Part shown: positions 54,224 through 64,000 of the stretch, piece after piece | Numbering within the stretch: position 1 is the stretch's first letter | How the letters are laid out: each line of letters opens with the position of its first letter | Origin: Prostheceraeus crozeri | Lineage: Eukaryota > Platyhelminthes > Polycladida > Euryleptidae | Reading direction: 5' to 3' | Length of the DNA: 64,000 nucleotides | Assembly (NCBI GenBank): GCA_907163375.1 | Contig: CAJQUW010008761.1 | Location: 1 to 64,000, forward strand | The notes under the pieces: model-generated | The model's input: only the letters and a program-made list of their open reading frames with translations | Told to the model about the DNA's origin: nothing | Databases searched by the model: none | Program-made: the position numbers and the translations under genes

Positions 54224-55420
54224 ATGACAGTCAAAAGGCTGACAGAATTGATAAAGTGTTGGTCAACAATGTTTCCTGCTGTATCCATCCTAGAATGGGA
54301 AGAGAAAAAAGGTGGGAAAAATACAAAACCAGCCATCGACCGAAGTTCAAAACTTGCATTTACTGCCTTACATCAAGCAGTGTTGGATGCACGGTTGCAT
54401 CAAGTCCGGCTGTTAGTTGCAAAGGCTCCAAATGCCAATGATCAACGTGACTTGAATGGGAGAACTCCTCTCATGTTATGCGCCCTGTTGGACGACGAGA
54501 CGAAAGGCTTGCGGATGGCGAAAGCTTTGATTGGTGAGCACGAAGCATACCTCGGTTGGCGAGATCGTGAAGGTCGCTCAGCGCTTCATTACGCCTGTGC
54601 ATATCAAAGGAGTAGGCTGGTTAGTTTGCTTCTGCGGCGAGATTCGCGCCGAGCATTGGAATATGACGCCAACTCAGATCTTCCATTGCATCACGCTGCT
54701 CGTGGAGGTTGTCCGATCATCATTGAGACATTGGTTGATGCCCACATTTCATCACTGGAGCCCGTAGACCGACGCAATGCAGATGGAGTGACTCCTCTAA
54801 TCCTTGCATGTCAAGGAGGTCATTGGCACGCTGCTTTACTGCTGCTGGACAAAGGTCGAGCAGGCTCACAACTTCGTGATTCTCGCTACAACCTAACACC
54901 TCTTCAATGGGCAGTCAAGGCACGTGCGGCTACCAAAATGTTTCTTACACAGCCGCGGATACAGAACGGATCTCCGAGTGTTTGGTCTCCTGCCACTCGG
55001 ACTTATCATGCTCGTACAACGGCTCCTCCTATTCGGGATCAATCGAGAGCTTCTGAATTTTCAGAGCAAAGTCAAAATCTGTCGATGGAGCAGGCCAGAA
55101 CTCTTCTTTTAAAACAATTAACGTTACCCGAGAGTCAGGAGTGTAATGAGGAGACATTTTCCCGTCCTGTGGTGATAACTCCACCAGCAAAGACATTCGG
55201 CGACTCCACTATGATTAAATTAATGAGTGTTGCTAGTGATTCTGTGAATGCTTTAAAACCAGCGAAACCACCGCAACCTAAAATTCAGGTTGAAGCGAGC
55301 AGTCCTATTTCACCGTCACCTCCTAATACTCAGGCGGAAAAGACACGTCGAACTGGATTGACCAAAGTATCAGCCATGTTAGGAGCGGCTGCAGCTAGGG
55401 CGAGAGCGCGTGTAAAATGA
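54224..55420 (+). CDS. Ankyrin-repeat protein, 398 aa
   Basis: Six ankyrin repeats between residues about 46 and 240, with typical cores: FTALHQAVLDARLHQVRLLV, GRTPLMLCAL, GRSALHYACAYQRSRLVSLL, DLPLHHAARGGCPIIIETLV, GVTPLILACQGGHWHAALLL and LTPLQWAVKARAA. The tail (250-398) is low-complexity, rich in Ser/Pro/Thr, ending in an Ala/Arg-rich basic helix (GAAAARARARVK). No enzymatic or membrane domain is seen; it is likely a binding or scaffold protein. The coding part is a single exon. The first 40 residues are less convincing, and an AG before 54,295 could be an acceptor, giving a shorter exon. An AATAAA is near 55,679. I cannot assign a named orthologue. Confidence 0.8.
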   Translation: MTVKRLTELIKCWSTMFPAVSILEWEEKKGGKNTKPAIDRSSKLAFTALHQAVLDARLHQVRLLVAKAPNANDQRDLNGRTPLMLCALLDDETKGLRMAKALIGEHEAYLGWRDREGRSALHYACAYQRSRLVSLLLRRDSRRALEYDANSDLPLHHAARGGCPIIIETLVDAHISSLEPVDRRNADGVTPLILACQGGHWHAALLLLDKGRAGSQLRDSRYNLTPLQWAVKARAATKMFLTQPRIQNGSPSVWSPATRTYHARTTAPPIRDQSRASEFSEQSQNLSMEQARTLLLKQLTLPESQECNEETFSRPVVITPPAKTFGDSTMIKLMSVASDSVNALKPAKPPQPKIQVEASSPISPSPPNTQAEKTRRTGLTKVSAMLGAAAARARARVK

Positions 55421-55429
55421 GTGTTCTGA

Positions 55430-58400
55430 GCAAATACAGATAGTTGATTTGTCAATTAATTATCTCATTTATTCATAGGGGGTTTATAGCTTGCTTTTCT
55501 AGGTTCAGCCGCAGATGACTCAGCAAGGGTCTATGTTCCACCTTGCACTCATGAAAACACGCGATTCCGATAATTATTACGTACAACGAATTATTTGTGC
55601 CTCTGTGTTTTGTAGGAGGAATGGTAAGAGGATTAAATACCTGCTGTAAGGGGCTGAAGCCCCGTTTTAGGCATGTCAATAAATAAATCGTCGGACTAAG
55701 AATTAGTTAAAGCGCTATTAGGTTTTAAAGAAAATGTAATGCAAATGGTCGAATCTAAAATGAAGTTGTCTCAATCTCTCCACCTTGCTCCAAGCACCGA
55801 CGCGATTTACCGTGTCTAATCAAGGTTTTATGGAATCGTTATATCAGAAAATGATGCTTGGTCATTTGCAAATTTTACATACGAGCACGATGACCACTTT
55901 CATAATCAATTATTCAACACATGCTTTGCCTGCTCTGCTCATGCGTGATGCAGATGAGATGATTCAAAATCTATGATCGAAGATTAAATCTCATGAGGTT
56001 CAATGGAAACCATCAGAGTCAATCGGATTATTAATTGCTCACTATCTTGGACTAACCATTTTCTGTACTCCATGTTTTGTCAACGTTTTCGAAGCCAAAA
56101 AGGAATTTGAAAGCCGGAATAAGTAGGCCTATTGAAATTGTGCAAATCATATGGATCCTCTGATTATCGAAGTGAGTTTCCAACGATGTGTCGTAAAAGA
56201 AAAGTTACAGTCTTGAAGGTAAACCTTTTTTAATTGGTAAGAAGACGCTTATATTTTTCATACTGCTTTGTTACATTAAAAAGTCTAAGTGATGTATCAT
56301 GTAATTTAGCTTTGATCAAAGCAAACTAGGCAAATCATAAGAATTCGCGATTTTGATAGTATTTGTTTCTACATTTTGATCAAAATTTTAAAGTGCAATC
56401 ATCGACTCGATTTTAGGCGCATGCTAGTTTCTCTAATGGAATTGAAGTATTTTTCAAAAAGGACACGATGTATTATTCCATCCAAATACATATATGAGCG
56501 TCTTTCAGTTTTGGATTTCACGTTGTAATTAGTTTAGTAATAACTGAAAACTTGATAAATTCTCGCATGACTCTGTGTGCATGTCAATGGATAAAATGAG
56601 ACTTATCAATGAAACTGCATGGGTTCCATTTTATGCTCAGAAGGATGACGTACGAATCAGAGGCTCATGGCATCGATCATTTTCCTTCTCAACATCAAAC
56701 ATTTTCAAGATTGTTCATGAGCATCAATCTACAATTCTATATTGCAGAAAACAACGATTTGGCACTTGATTAAATGTCTGTCAACTTCACCTCATCGAGA
56801 CTTTTGCCTTATCGCCTGTAACTTTTCAATCAAAGAAGAAACGTATCCGATGACAACCACTAAGTTTGAATGCCTTATTCTGCGAGACAAGCCCTATAAG
56901 CTGCTTAATGTAATTCCCTGGAAGCTAAAACGAAGGATAGAGATCAACTGCGCAAGATAAATCTTACTAAACATTTTTACAGTCGCACGTCTGATACTTA
57001 ATCCGAACTCGCTTACTAAACATTTAGACCCATTACACACTGCAGGACTAATCAGAAGAGATTAAATTGCTCGTGCGAAGTTTAATGATATATTAGATAA
57101 CCAACAATGGTGATGAGACTTAATACTCATCATTAAGCTACTGTTTTCATCACGTTATGCAAGGTGTTGATAACTCGCGACTACAAATGAAAACATGCAA
57201 ATTGGAAACAACTGTATTGTACAGCTCAAAAGCTAGATGCAGCAAAGTTACATAGAAATGAAGATGTATAATATTCATTCAATAGAAATGTTATAATTCA
57301 AAGTAACAAAATATTTTTCACTGTCAAAACATTAAGAGAAACGGCCATTGTAAATGATAGCGCAATCCAACGGTGCTATTTACACTTAATCCCTTCACCG
57401 GAACATTAGCAACAACAGTACAAAGCAGATGAACAATAAGCACATAATAAACATGATCCCATATATGTTCTTGCGAGAAATCCAAAATCGGTACGATGGA
57501 TATCAAAAATGCCGGAGTAGAGCATAAACAAGGCAAATAGGAAACCACTAAAATTGTACAACAGGACATAGTGACTGCTCACAATAAAGACCATTGATAA
57601 AAGACAATTGTCTAATCAGTTGATGCAAACATCTCGGATAAGTTAAAAAATAGTCACAAATTGAAGAGAAGTATTTTTGCTTTCAAGTGATTGTCATCTT
57701 GCAATTAGTTCACGGACGAAATTAATTTGATATCGCTACACTCTCATGATGTTCTTCTCAACTGGTTTAACCGAAAATAATCATTCTAAAATTTGTATCC
57801 AACATGATGTTTGATAAACAGCACAGGTTTCTTGTCAAGCATCCGACTGGAAATCTGAAAAGGAAAAGGAGATCGGGTAGAAAACATCAGTATCAATGTA
57901 GGAAAAATGCAAACTTCTTTTGTGAGCGACTATCCCAATATCAAAGTTCAACATTAAACGGCATGTAAACAAGGCAGTTCCAAAATCATTTTCGCGTTTA
58001 TTGAAGGCATTCTTAATTCATGTATTCACTCTTGCAGCTATCTGATCGTCTCCCATTGAAAAGCTAACGTATTTTTGATATAAAAGTCCATGAACTTCTA
58101 TTTGGCAGAAGGTTTGATATTTGCAGACAAAATTATCCAGAGCAATTAAAAAAATTAGAACCTTTTCAGACCATTTTTAGTAACCAGCATCGGTACTTCT
58201 ATTCTCCCCCCCCACATTTTTCAAGTTTTCCAAAATCATCAAATTTTGCCAAAGTTAGTCACATCGGGTTTAGAATAGACTCAATCTGTCACTGAGTGAC
58301 ACTACAGCACGACTGAGAAATCATACTTGAACCGTGGGATGAAGGATTGGTCCCTTGGATACTCAGTTAGAATACAAGGTACACCTGTGATCATGACCTT

Positions 58401-58970
58401 CGTGTGATTGTTGTCTACAGACAAATGACGGGCAGTTGTCTAATTCTGAGGCTGTAAATGTTCTGCAAGTCAGATAAGAGGAGTTTTACACACTCAACGA
58501 TATGCCACGTCAGTGAGAGCAGGTAGGACCAAGAGAAGATCGTTGACGATGCAACACTCCCGGGTGTCAACAACAGAAATGTGGGGGGGGGAGAACAGAA
58601 GTACCCCAGCATCATTATTGATGAAGGATTTGATCGGTTACATTGTCGCAGAAAGTAATCATTATGCTCTTGAGCTATACCGATCTCAGAGATCAAGTCA
58701 ATCGTAAATCTCTTTCTAAAGTTGATGCAAAAATTGCACACAGCAACTGAGGTGAGTTAAGGTTCCGATGACTAAAACAACATTTGATCTTCACTGACAA
58801 AATGGGCAAATGTTAAGTACGAAATTTCATTTACTCCTAATGCCTGTGTTTTGAAAGATTCGCCAATTAATTCGAAAGCATGTAATTAATGTATGTAATT
58901 TCAATTACTGACAGGGGCAATTTTACAGGATTTTTAAAATGATATTAATTCAATACAAGATGATGATGTT
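55430..58970. other. Intergenic stretch, no gene recognised
   Basis: AT-rich. A hydrophobic minus-strand open segment at 57.32-57.59 kb could be a membrane exon but has no partners. Inverted copies of GGTACTTCTRTTCTCCCCCC lie near 58,193 and 58,600, about 400 bp apart. No RNA gene is seen. Confidence 0.45.
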
Positions 58971-58974
58971 GAAA

Positions 58975-59172
58975 AAGTGATGGTCTGACGTCACTTCTCC
59001 CCCATCATGGGGGGCTTGAACGGTGCAGACATAGCCAGACTTTTAACTGAAGAACTGTGATCTTTTAACCCAGATGCCCTTCTTGTCGACCTCCAATGAC
59101 ACTTTCGGGGCTCAACCAATGCACCGAAAGATCGCTAGGCCAAGCAGTTCATCACTGTGCCACGGAGACCGA
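58975..59172 (-). mobile_element. tRNA-derived SINE, third copy
   Basis: Reverse-orientation copy of the 41.1-kb SINE: CTCCGTGGCACAGTG (box A), GGTTGAGCCCCG (box B region), GTGTCATTGGAGGTCGACAAG, GGGCATCTGGG, and a T-rich end at the low-coordinate side. Moderately diverged from the other copies. Confidence 0.75.
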
Positions 59173-59367
59173 GATACTCTTCTGATATTTATTTAGCTGC
59201 ATTTGGATTACTATTTGAGTTACCGGTAGTTAAAATTGATGTAAGACTTGATAATCGAAATTGAAAGTGTCGAATAAAAGCTCTGTGTCCTATTTGGAGG
59301 CAATATTTCATGGCAAAATCCTAATCGCCAGAGCTTCAGTTTGCACTTACTTGCCAAATAGTTATCC

Positions 59368-61523
59368 CTATACCTGCTGCAGCTCCATCTCATCTTCACG
59401 AATAATTGCTGGTGATGGATTCTGTGACGCGGGCTTGCCAGTTTTACTGACAATGGTTTCTGCAGGCTTGAAACGTATTGTCTTGCGGATGGAGCTTGCC
59501 TCTGTCTCAAACATCATCTCTCGAGTCAGATAGCGTTCTCTCTCCATTTGCATCTTGACCTCCCGTGGAACGTCAGGGATAATCCAAGCAACGATGCGAG
59601 TGAGGAAGAAAACCGCGTGCTGAAATGAAAGAGCAATCTTGATACATGTTCAGTGACATGAAAGATTCGAAGCACTCACCTCAAAGATGATGATGAAGAT
59701 GAACCGGACTGCCATGATTAACCAGTAAATAGTAGTGTAACTGTAACGATATCGACTGTCGGGATGCTCGCGGAAGCCTCGATATCTAGAAACAAGAGTG
59801 ATTCCTGCAGAGACTCTGAACAAGAAGATGACTGCACTAATGTTTCAGTTTGAAGGGGAATGAATTGAGTGAATCAGAAATCAATTGATGCGCGATTGAA
59901 TAATGATCAACCTACAATCATTTGTTTATGCCAAGCGATGCTTAGCAACACTTAATAAAGTAAATTATATATCTAAATATTACCAACCCAAAGAAGCCTA
60001 GATGCGGATGTTAAAGTGATGGGTGAGTCATGTTATTATCAAATAAATCAGTTTTCATTGCAGATATCAAAAAGCAATAAATTACAACAATTTTAGGTCA
60101 CTATATTGACCCACTATTACCTTCAGGAAATTGGTTATTTCATTTATTAACCAACGTGCAGCATCACAAGTCAACTCCCTGCAAAAAAAGCGCCAGAGAC
60201 ATGGGCTAAAGTAGATCGCCAATCAGGATGATAGTTGCTCTCAGCATCCGAGTCAAGTTCCAAGATTAATTTTACGAATTATTCATTTACGAAAAACGAA
60301 GTCCCTGTAAAATGTCAAAATCTGTTCTATCAAGTATTCAAGGCATTATTTAAAAAATGTATTTAGCAGTGTCCTCAATCTCTTGGTAAGATGACCTGCT
60401 TAAGGGCAGCCTGCGACTCAGGTTGTCAACCTATCGAGGTTCTACGCATGCTGTTGTTTGCTCAATGATCTGAATGATGATATATCCGCTCCTGTTGTCA
60501 TCAAATTGTGGAAATATACATTGTTGAAATTTGCTACTCCACATGTATCAATCAATAAAAAGTCCATCAAATGCCCCTTGTACAGGGCTAGTTCTCTACG
60601 GAAAAGCACATGAGGAAAGAATAGGATGAAGCTAAAAATTTCAGTGGGCAGTCAATTATCACTAAAACATATCTTCGAAACTAAGGCTGCGCACCATAGA
60701 ATTTTAGGTAATTACAGCAAGTTCTCTTCTGTCTTCCCTTGTCTCTTTTCCAAAAATCTTGTCTTCAATGGCAAGTTGCATCAAGTTGCAACTACTATTT
60801 CTGAAAGTATGACTTGCAAATTTAAGTTTCCTCCAACTGTCCACCATACCTCTTTGGTTTTCATTAATTCCTTCACTCTCTCGACAGCGACATACTCCAT
60901 GTATTTAATTTTCAAGTTTCTTCTGACGCAATACATTTATGAAGCATTTAACTCGGAACAAATTCGTTTCGTACATATCAAAGTTTCAATTTCATAGGAC
61001 AACTCCGACTTACGGAACAATCCCGAACGTTACATGCAAAGAACTTAATTTTCTATTTTCCATCAGTTTTAGCCTCTAACCATGCAGACAGTGGTGGGCA
61101 CCGCCAACAAAAAATTTAGCTCCGTTAACAACTTAGGAATTAGTTAGTTCCGCTACTCGGCAAAAGTCCGCTAAATTTTTTTGAGTTTTGGAATCTCAAA
61201 TTACAAGCGGATTTGTGCCCACCACTACATACAGACGCCTCCAACTTTAAACTTAGAACATAAAGCTATGACTGCACAATAGATAAAATGCTAGGTCCGT
61301 GAACTCTTTTCAGTTCTCACACATGGAGACAGAAGATCACTTACTTGCAGTAATCGGGATTGGTTGAATTATCACTGGTTGAATTCGAAGTACCATCAAA
61401 GTCCGCAGTTTTGTAAACAGATAGAGTAAAATTGACGTATCCTTCAAGCGTTCCACTCGGACTGTAAATGAATTTATAAACTTGCCGTGGTATGAAGTCC
61501 GATGTAAATCCGATCACCAATGC
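59368..61523 (-). CDS. Anoctamin (TMEM16) family membrane protein, last three exons
   Basis: Exons 61523-61345, 59785-59680 and 59619-59368 on the minus strand, each with AG/GT borders and consistent phases. They encode the C-terminal end of a TMEM16 protein (Ca2+-activated chloride channel or lipid scramblase): [18 protein letters not shown] (loop after a transmembrane helix), an extracellular loop with likely N-glycosylation sites (NFT, NST, NST) and DYC followed by YRGFREHP. Then come the last transmembrane helices ([16 protein letters not shown] and [18 protein letters not shown]) and a cytosolic tail with [13 protein letters not shown], usual for the family. It stops at 59370-59368. Earlier exons must lie beyond 61,523 but were not found before the window ends. 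The paralogue cannot be told from this part. Confidence 0.9.
59790..61340 (-). other. Anoctamin intron
   Basis: Lies between the two anoctamin exons at 59,785 and 61,345. It contains the small hAT-like MITE (61089-61227). A 123-codon plus-strand open frame at 60,626-60,997 has no domain and is judged random. Confidence 0.6.
61089..61227. mobile_element. hAT-type MITE, 139 bp
   Basis: Ends CAGTGGTGGGCAC and GTGCCCACCACTA, typical of hAT elements. They are flanked by 8-bp near-identical duplications CATGCAGA (61081-61088) and CATACAGA (61228-61235). No coding capacity. Confidence 0.8.
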
Positions 61524-61689
61524 CTGTGGACGCAAGATTGGAGGGAGATGAGATATCGACAAGTGACAAACCATTTCAGCTAATTAGTGACCACAATAAG
61601 TGGCAGCAGGATCGCAAGGCTTCTGATATTGAGAAAATGAACTGTTTTATACTAGTAATTCACTAAAATAGTCACATCATCGAGTAAGT

Positions 61690-62250
61690 ACATTACCTGG
61701 AGTAGCAACTCAGTATTAATTAAATCCCAATGTGTATCCAGCTACGATTTTACTGAATGAACTCGAGTTGAGACCCAGTATCAAATGTGAGACATTCAAA
61801 TTTTTGCAGTTTTTTAAGAAATTATCACGGAATTGACTGATCATGATAGCGATACAGAAGAAAGAATACTCGTATAGTATTTCACGAATCCTACGAGTCA
61901 TCACAACATTGGAGAGGTGATGTTTGTTAAATTAGCAATTCAATGGTTTACTTTTGCTTTAATGCTCAGCCTTGAGCGTGATCATATCTCAAGCTACCTG
62001 CCACTGAAACAGCAAAATATCATAATCAAAGGTACTGATCACAATTAACTTTAAAGATGTAAATGGGTCAACATTACTATTCAGATTCAAGAAATGAAGC
62101 ATAAATTTAGTGAATCAGAGAATCATGCCGATGAAAATTGAATTTTAAAACTTGAAATTTCAGCCAAGAACACGCAACAAGATCTCTACTTTTCCATGAA
62201 TACTTTCATTATGATGTGGTTCATGAAATTTCCTTGATAATCTACTTAAT
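61690..62250 (+). repeat. Dispersed ~0.55-kb repeat, copy B
   Basis: Second copy of the repeat at 50298-50870, same orientation. It lies upstream of the anoctamin exons shown here, probably in an intron. Family unknown. Confidence 0.8.
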
Positions 62251-62335
62251 TTCCGCTTAATGAAGTTACCTGTTAGTAAATGCTCATTCCCTTTGATGTA
62301 CAAAATGTTTCATGCTAGCCTACGTACATTATATA

Positions 62336-62558
62336 CACTGTAAACTGTAAACCGTAAATATCCGTTAAAATTAACAGCTAAAATTAGTTTCACGGTTTTT
62401 TACATTCTGAACTGTAAATATCCGTAAAAACAGACGTTTATGAACAGATTTTAACTGGTACATCATTTTAACAGACATTTACGGATATTTTATGTGAAGC
62501 TTTTCTGTGAAGTTTAACAGCTATTTTAGCTGTTTCTAACGGTGTACAGTTTACAGCG
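62336..62558. mobile_element. Tc1/mariner-type MITE, 223 bp
   Basis: Ends CACTGTAAACTGTAAACCGT and CGCTGTAAACTGTACACCGT (inverted) with TA on both sides (62334-62335, 62559-62560). Internal words ATATCCGTAAA recur on both strands. Too short to code. Confidence 0.75.
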
Positions 62559-62688
62559 TAGAGGTTCCAAATCGCTAGTATATACAAGCACAGGAATAAT
62601 TTGCAAAAATTATTCTTAAAAATTGATCAAATTCTTCTTAGACCACCGGAACGTATTCTCCACAAAACTGAATCTTTTGATACAAAAC

Positions 62689-62730
62689 ATTTTCACTGTA
62701 TGCTAAGAAATGCTAGCATACAGTGAAAAT
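62689..62730. repeat. 17-bp perfect hairpin
   Basis: ATTTTCACTGTATGCTA (62689-62705) and its exact complement (62714-62730), 8-base loop. A partial third copy of TTTTCTGTGAAAA follows at once. The stem is long for chance; probably a small MITE remnant. Confidence 0.65.
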
Positions 62731-63175
62731 TTTCTGTGAAAATTTATAGTGAAACATTTCTATACCTATTATATACTTACTCTATGAGTCACATAAAAAG
62801 TTTGTCTTCTGCATTGCGTAGGGCACGGAAGCGTCAGTCGTGAGGATACAACAGTAGTGTCATTAGAAGAAAAACAGGGAAATTATATTGAAATACTTTG
62901 CTTTAAAAATTTTTTTTACTTTTATTTTCTTGAAGTACTTTCTTCTTCTCCAAATAAGATGGCAGTGGGCGGGAGGACCATATTCAAGAAATTTTCAAAA
63001 CTAAATTATTCTCTCCCGAAGTATTTATGCCACAATAAAAGAAAAATAAAGTATAGGTAAAGAGTTGCCAACGCTTCGGGTCCTGACCCTTACTCAAGAC
63101 AGTTGACTGTAAAATCTTCTCCAAAGCTTCGCCCTACATCTCTGTTAAGATTTAAACTGAAGATATGATGCTGAG

Positions 63176-63992
63176 ATGAATGAATGAATGAATGAATGAA
63201 TCACGAATTATATTATAGAAACTGGCATATGCAAATAGTGCTTCAAGGCCAGAGTACAATAACATTCAAATAAAATAAAAACATTTAAAAGCAGTCATTC
63301 AAAAATAATTTCTTAACAGACGTTTTAAAACTCTTCAATGAAACACTTGTCTGGACGGAGGATGGTTGATTGTTCCACACTATTGGACCACAAACAGAGA
63401 ATCGTCGGTTGCCAAAAGTCTTTAAGTTAACTCTGGGTACGACAATACAATTTGTTGAGGATGATCGGAGTCGCGAACGTTCAGGTAAGTCTCGAACATA
63501 ATGAAACATTTCACTCAAATAAATAGGTGCACATTCATTCAAGCATTTAAACATCAGACTTAGCACATGAAAATCGATTCTGGCTCTTACAGGTAGCCAT
63601 TCCAACTCTCTCAAAACTGGTGTAATATGAGCTGAGCGAGGGATATTTGCAACAAGACGAGCCGAAGCATTAATTACAGCCTGTAGACGTGTTTGCAGTG
63701 TTTTCGAAATTCCAAAAAATACACTTATACAATAGTCAAGTCTTGATAAAACAAGTGCTAAAACAAGCTTTATAGCAACAGGTGTTGTGACAGAGCGACG
63801 TATCGTTCGAATTTGTCTTAAAGCACCAAAACAGACAGCAACAGTTTTCGACACATTGATTCTAAAAGACAAAGTGCTATCAAGAAAGACTCCAAGGTAA
63901 CAAAAAGATGGAACAGTCCTAACAAGTTCATCACTTATTCTTACATATTCACTACAACCATTTTTCAGTCTCTGGCGCGTAGCACACCACAT
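63176..63992 (-). mobile_element. CR1/L2-type LINE, 3' end, running off the window
   Basis: A 235-codon open frame (63285-63992) matches the C-terminal part of the reverse transcriptase: FCYLGVFLDSTLSF, LVLSRLDYC, LQAVINASARLV, LRELEWLPVRARI and FSVCGPIVWN. It is still open to the window edge, so the copy is fairly young. A tetranucleotide tail (ATTC)n on the minus strand at 63176-63203 marks the 3' end, as is usual for this group. Confidence 0.9.
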
Positions 63993-64000
63993 AATTTTTG

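Noticed and set aside
57324-57594. Hydrophobic minus-strand open segment
   Set aside because: Could be a membrane exon, but two overlapping frames look equally hydrophobic because of T/A-rich bias, and no splice partner was seen.
1-64000. tRNA, rRNA or CRISPR loci
   Set aside because: Box A/B pairs occur only in the SINE copies; no rRNA-like sequence or spaced direct-repeat array was found.

Overview
This is intron-bearing, AT-rich nuclear DNA from an animal, probably an aquatic invertebrate. The evidence is GT-AG spliced genes for an URB1-like nucleolar protein and an anoctamin, a caspase with an animal-type effector layout, and a mix of transposons typical of invertebrates: a Penelope-like element with an N-terminal GIY-YIG domain, several Tc1/mariner elements, a Harbinger element, CR1/L2-like LINEs and a tRNA-derived SINE. 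I cannot name the species.

Layout. Bases 1-9,700 hold a virus-like element of the protein-primed PolB (Polinton/adintovirus-like) kind, treated here as a fossil. It has a broken PolB region, a chain of short exons coding a Cys/His-rich to acidic to coiled-coil product, and a divergent pair of small genes. Strong TATA boxes sit upstream of each. No capsid, integrase or packaging ATPase is visible. Its centre (7.6-8.4 kb) is unusual: two perfect E2F-type sites, (TTAGGG/TTAAGG)n, two cruciforms capped by the very stable GCGAAGC mini-hairpin, a run of C, and a cluster of AGGTCA half-sites. From 9.9 to 10.2 kb there is a minisatellite.

From 14,056 to 33,995 (+) lie the last six exons of an URB1-like ribosome-biogenesis gene. 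Splice phases agree from exon to exon. Two of its introns are about 9 kb each and packed with transposons: a LINE relic, a Tc1-like element, a Harbinger with a smaller transposon inside it, foldback elements, a Penelope-like (Naiad-type) element and a SINE.

At 39,620-40,606 (-) is a complete effector caspase. A mariner-type element with about DD41D spacing lies at 42,980-44,703, a decayed Tc1 at 47,829-48,848 and another Tc1 relic near 51-51.8 kb. An ankyrin-repeat protein is at 54,224-55,420 (+). The last three exons of an anoctamin (TMEM16) gene lie on the minus strand between 61,523 and 59,368. A CR1/L2-type LINE 3' end runs off the right edge. A dispersed repeat of about 0.55 kb occurs twice (50.3 and 61.7 kb), flanking the ankyrin gene and the anoctamin exons.

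The host genes are unrelated in function and show no operon-like arrangement. The virus-like element is the only part where neighbouring genes look like one unit. The best candidates for something undescribed are its hairpin/telomere-repeat/E2F control region and the set of covarying stem-loops downstream of its polymerase.
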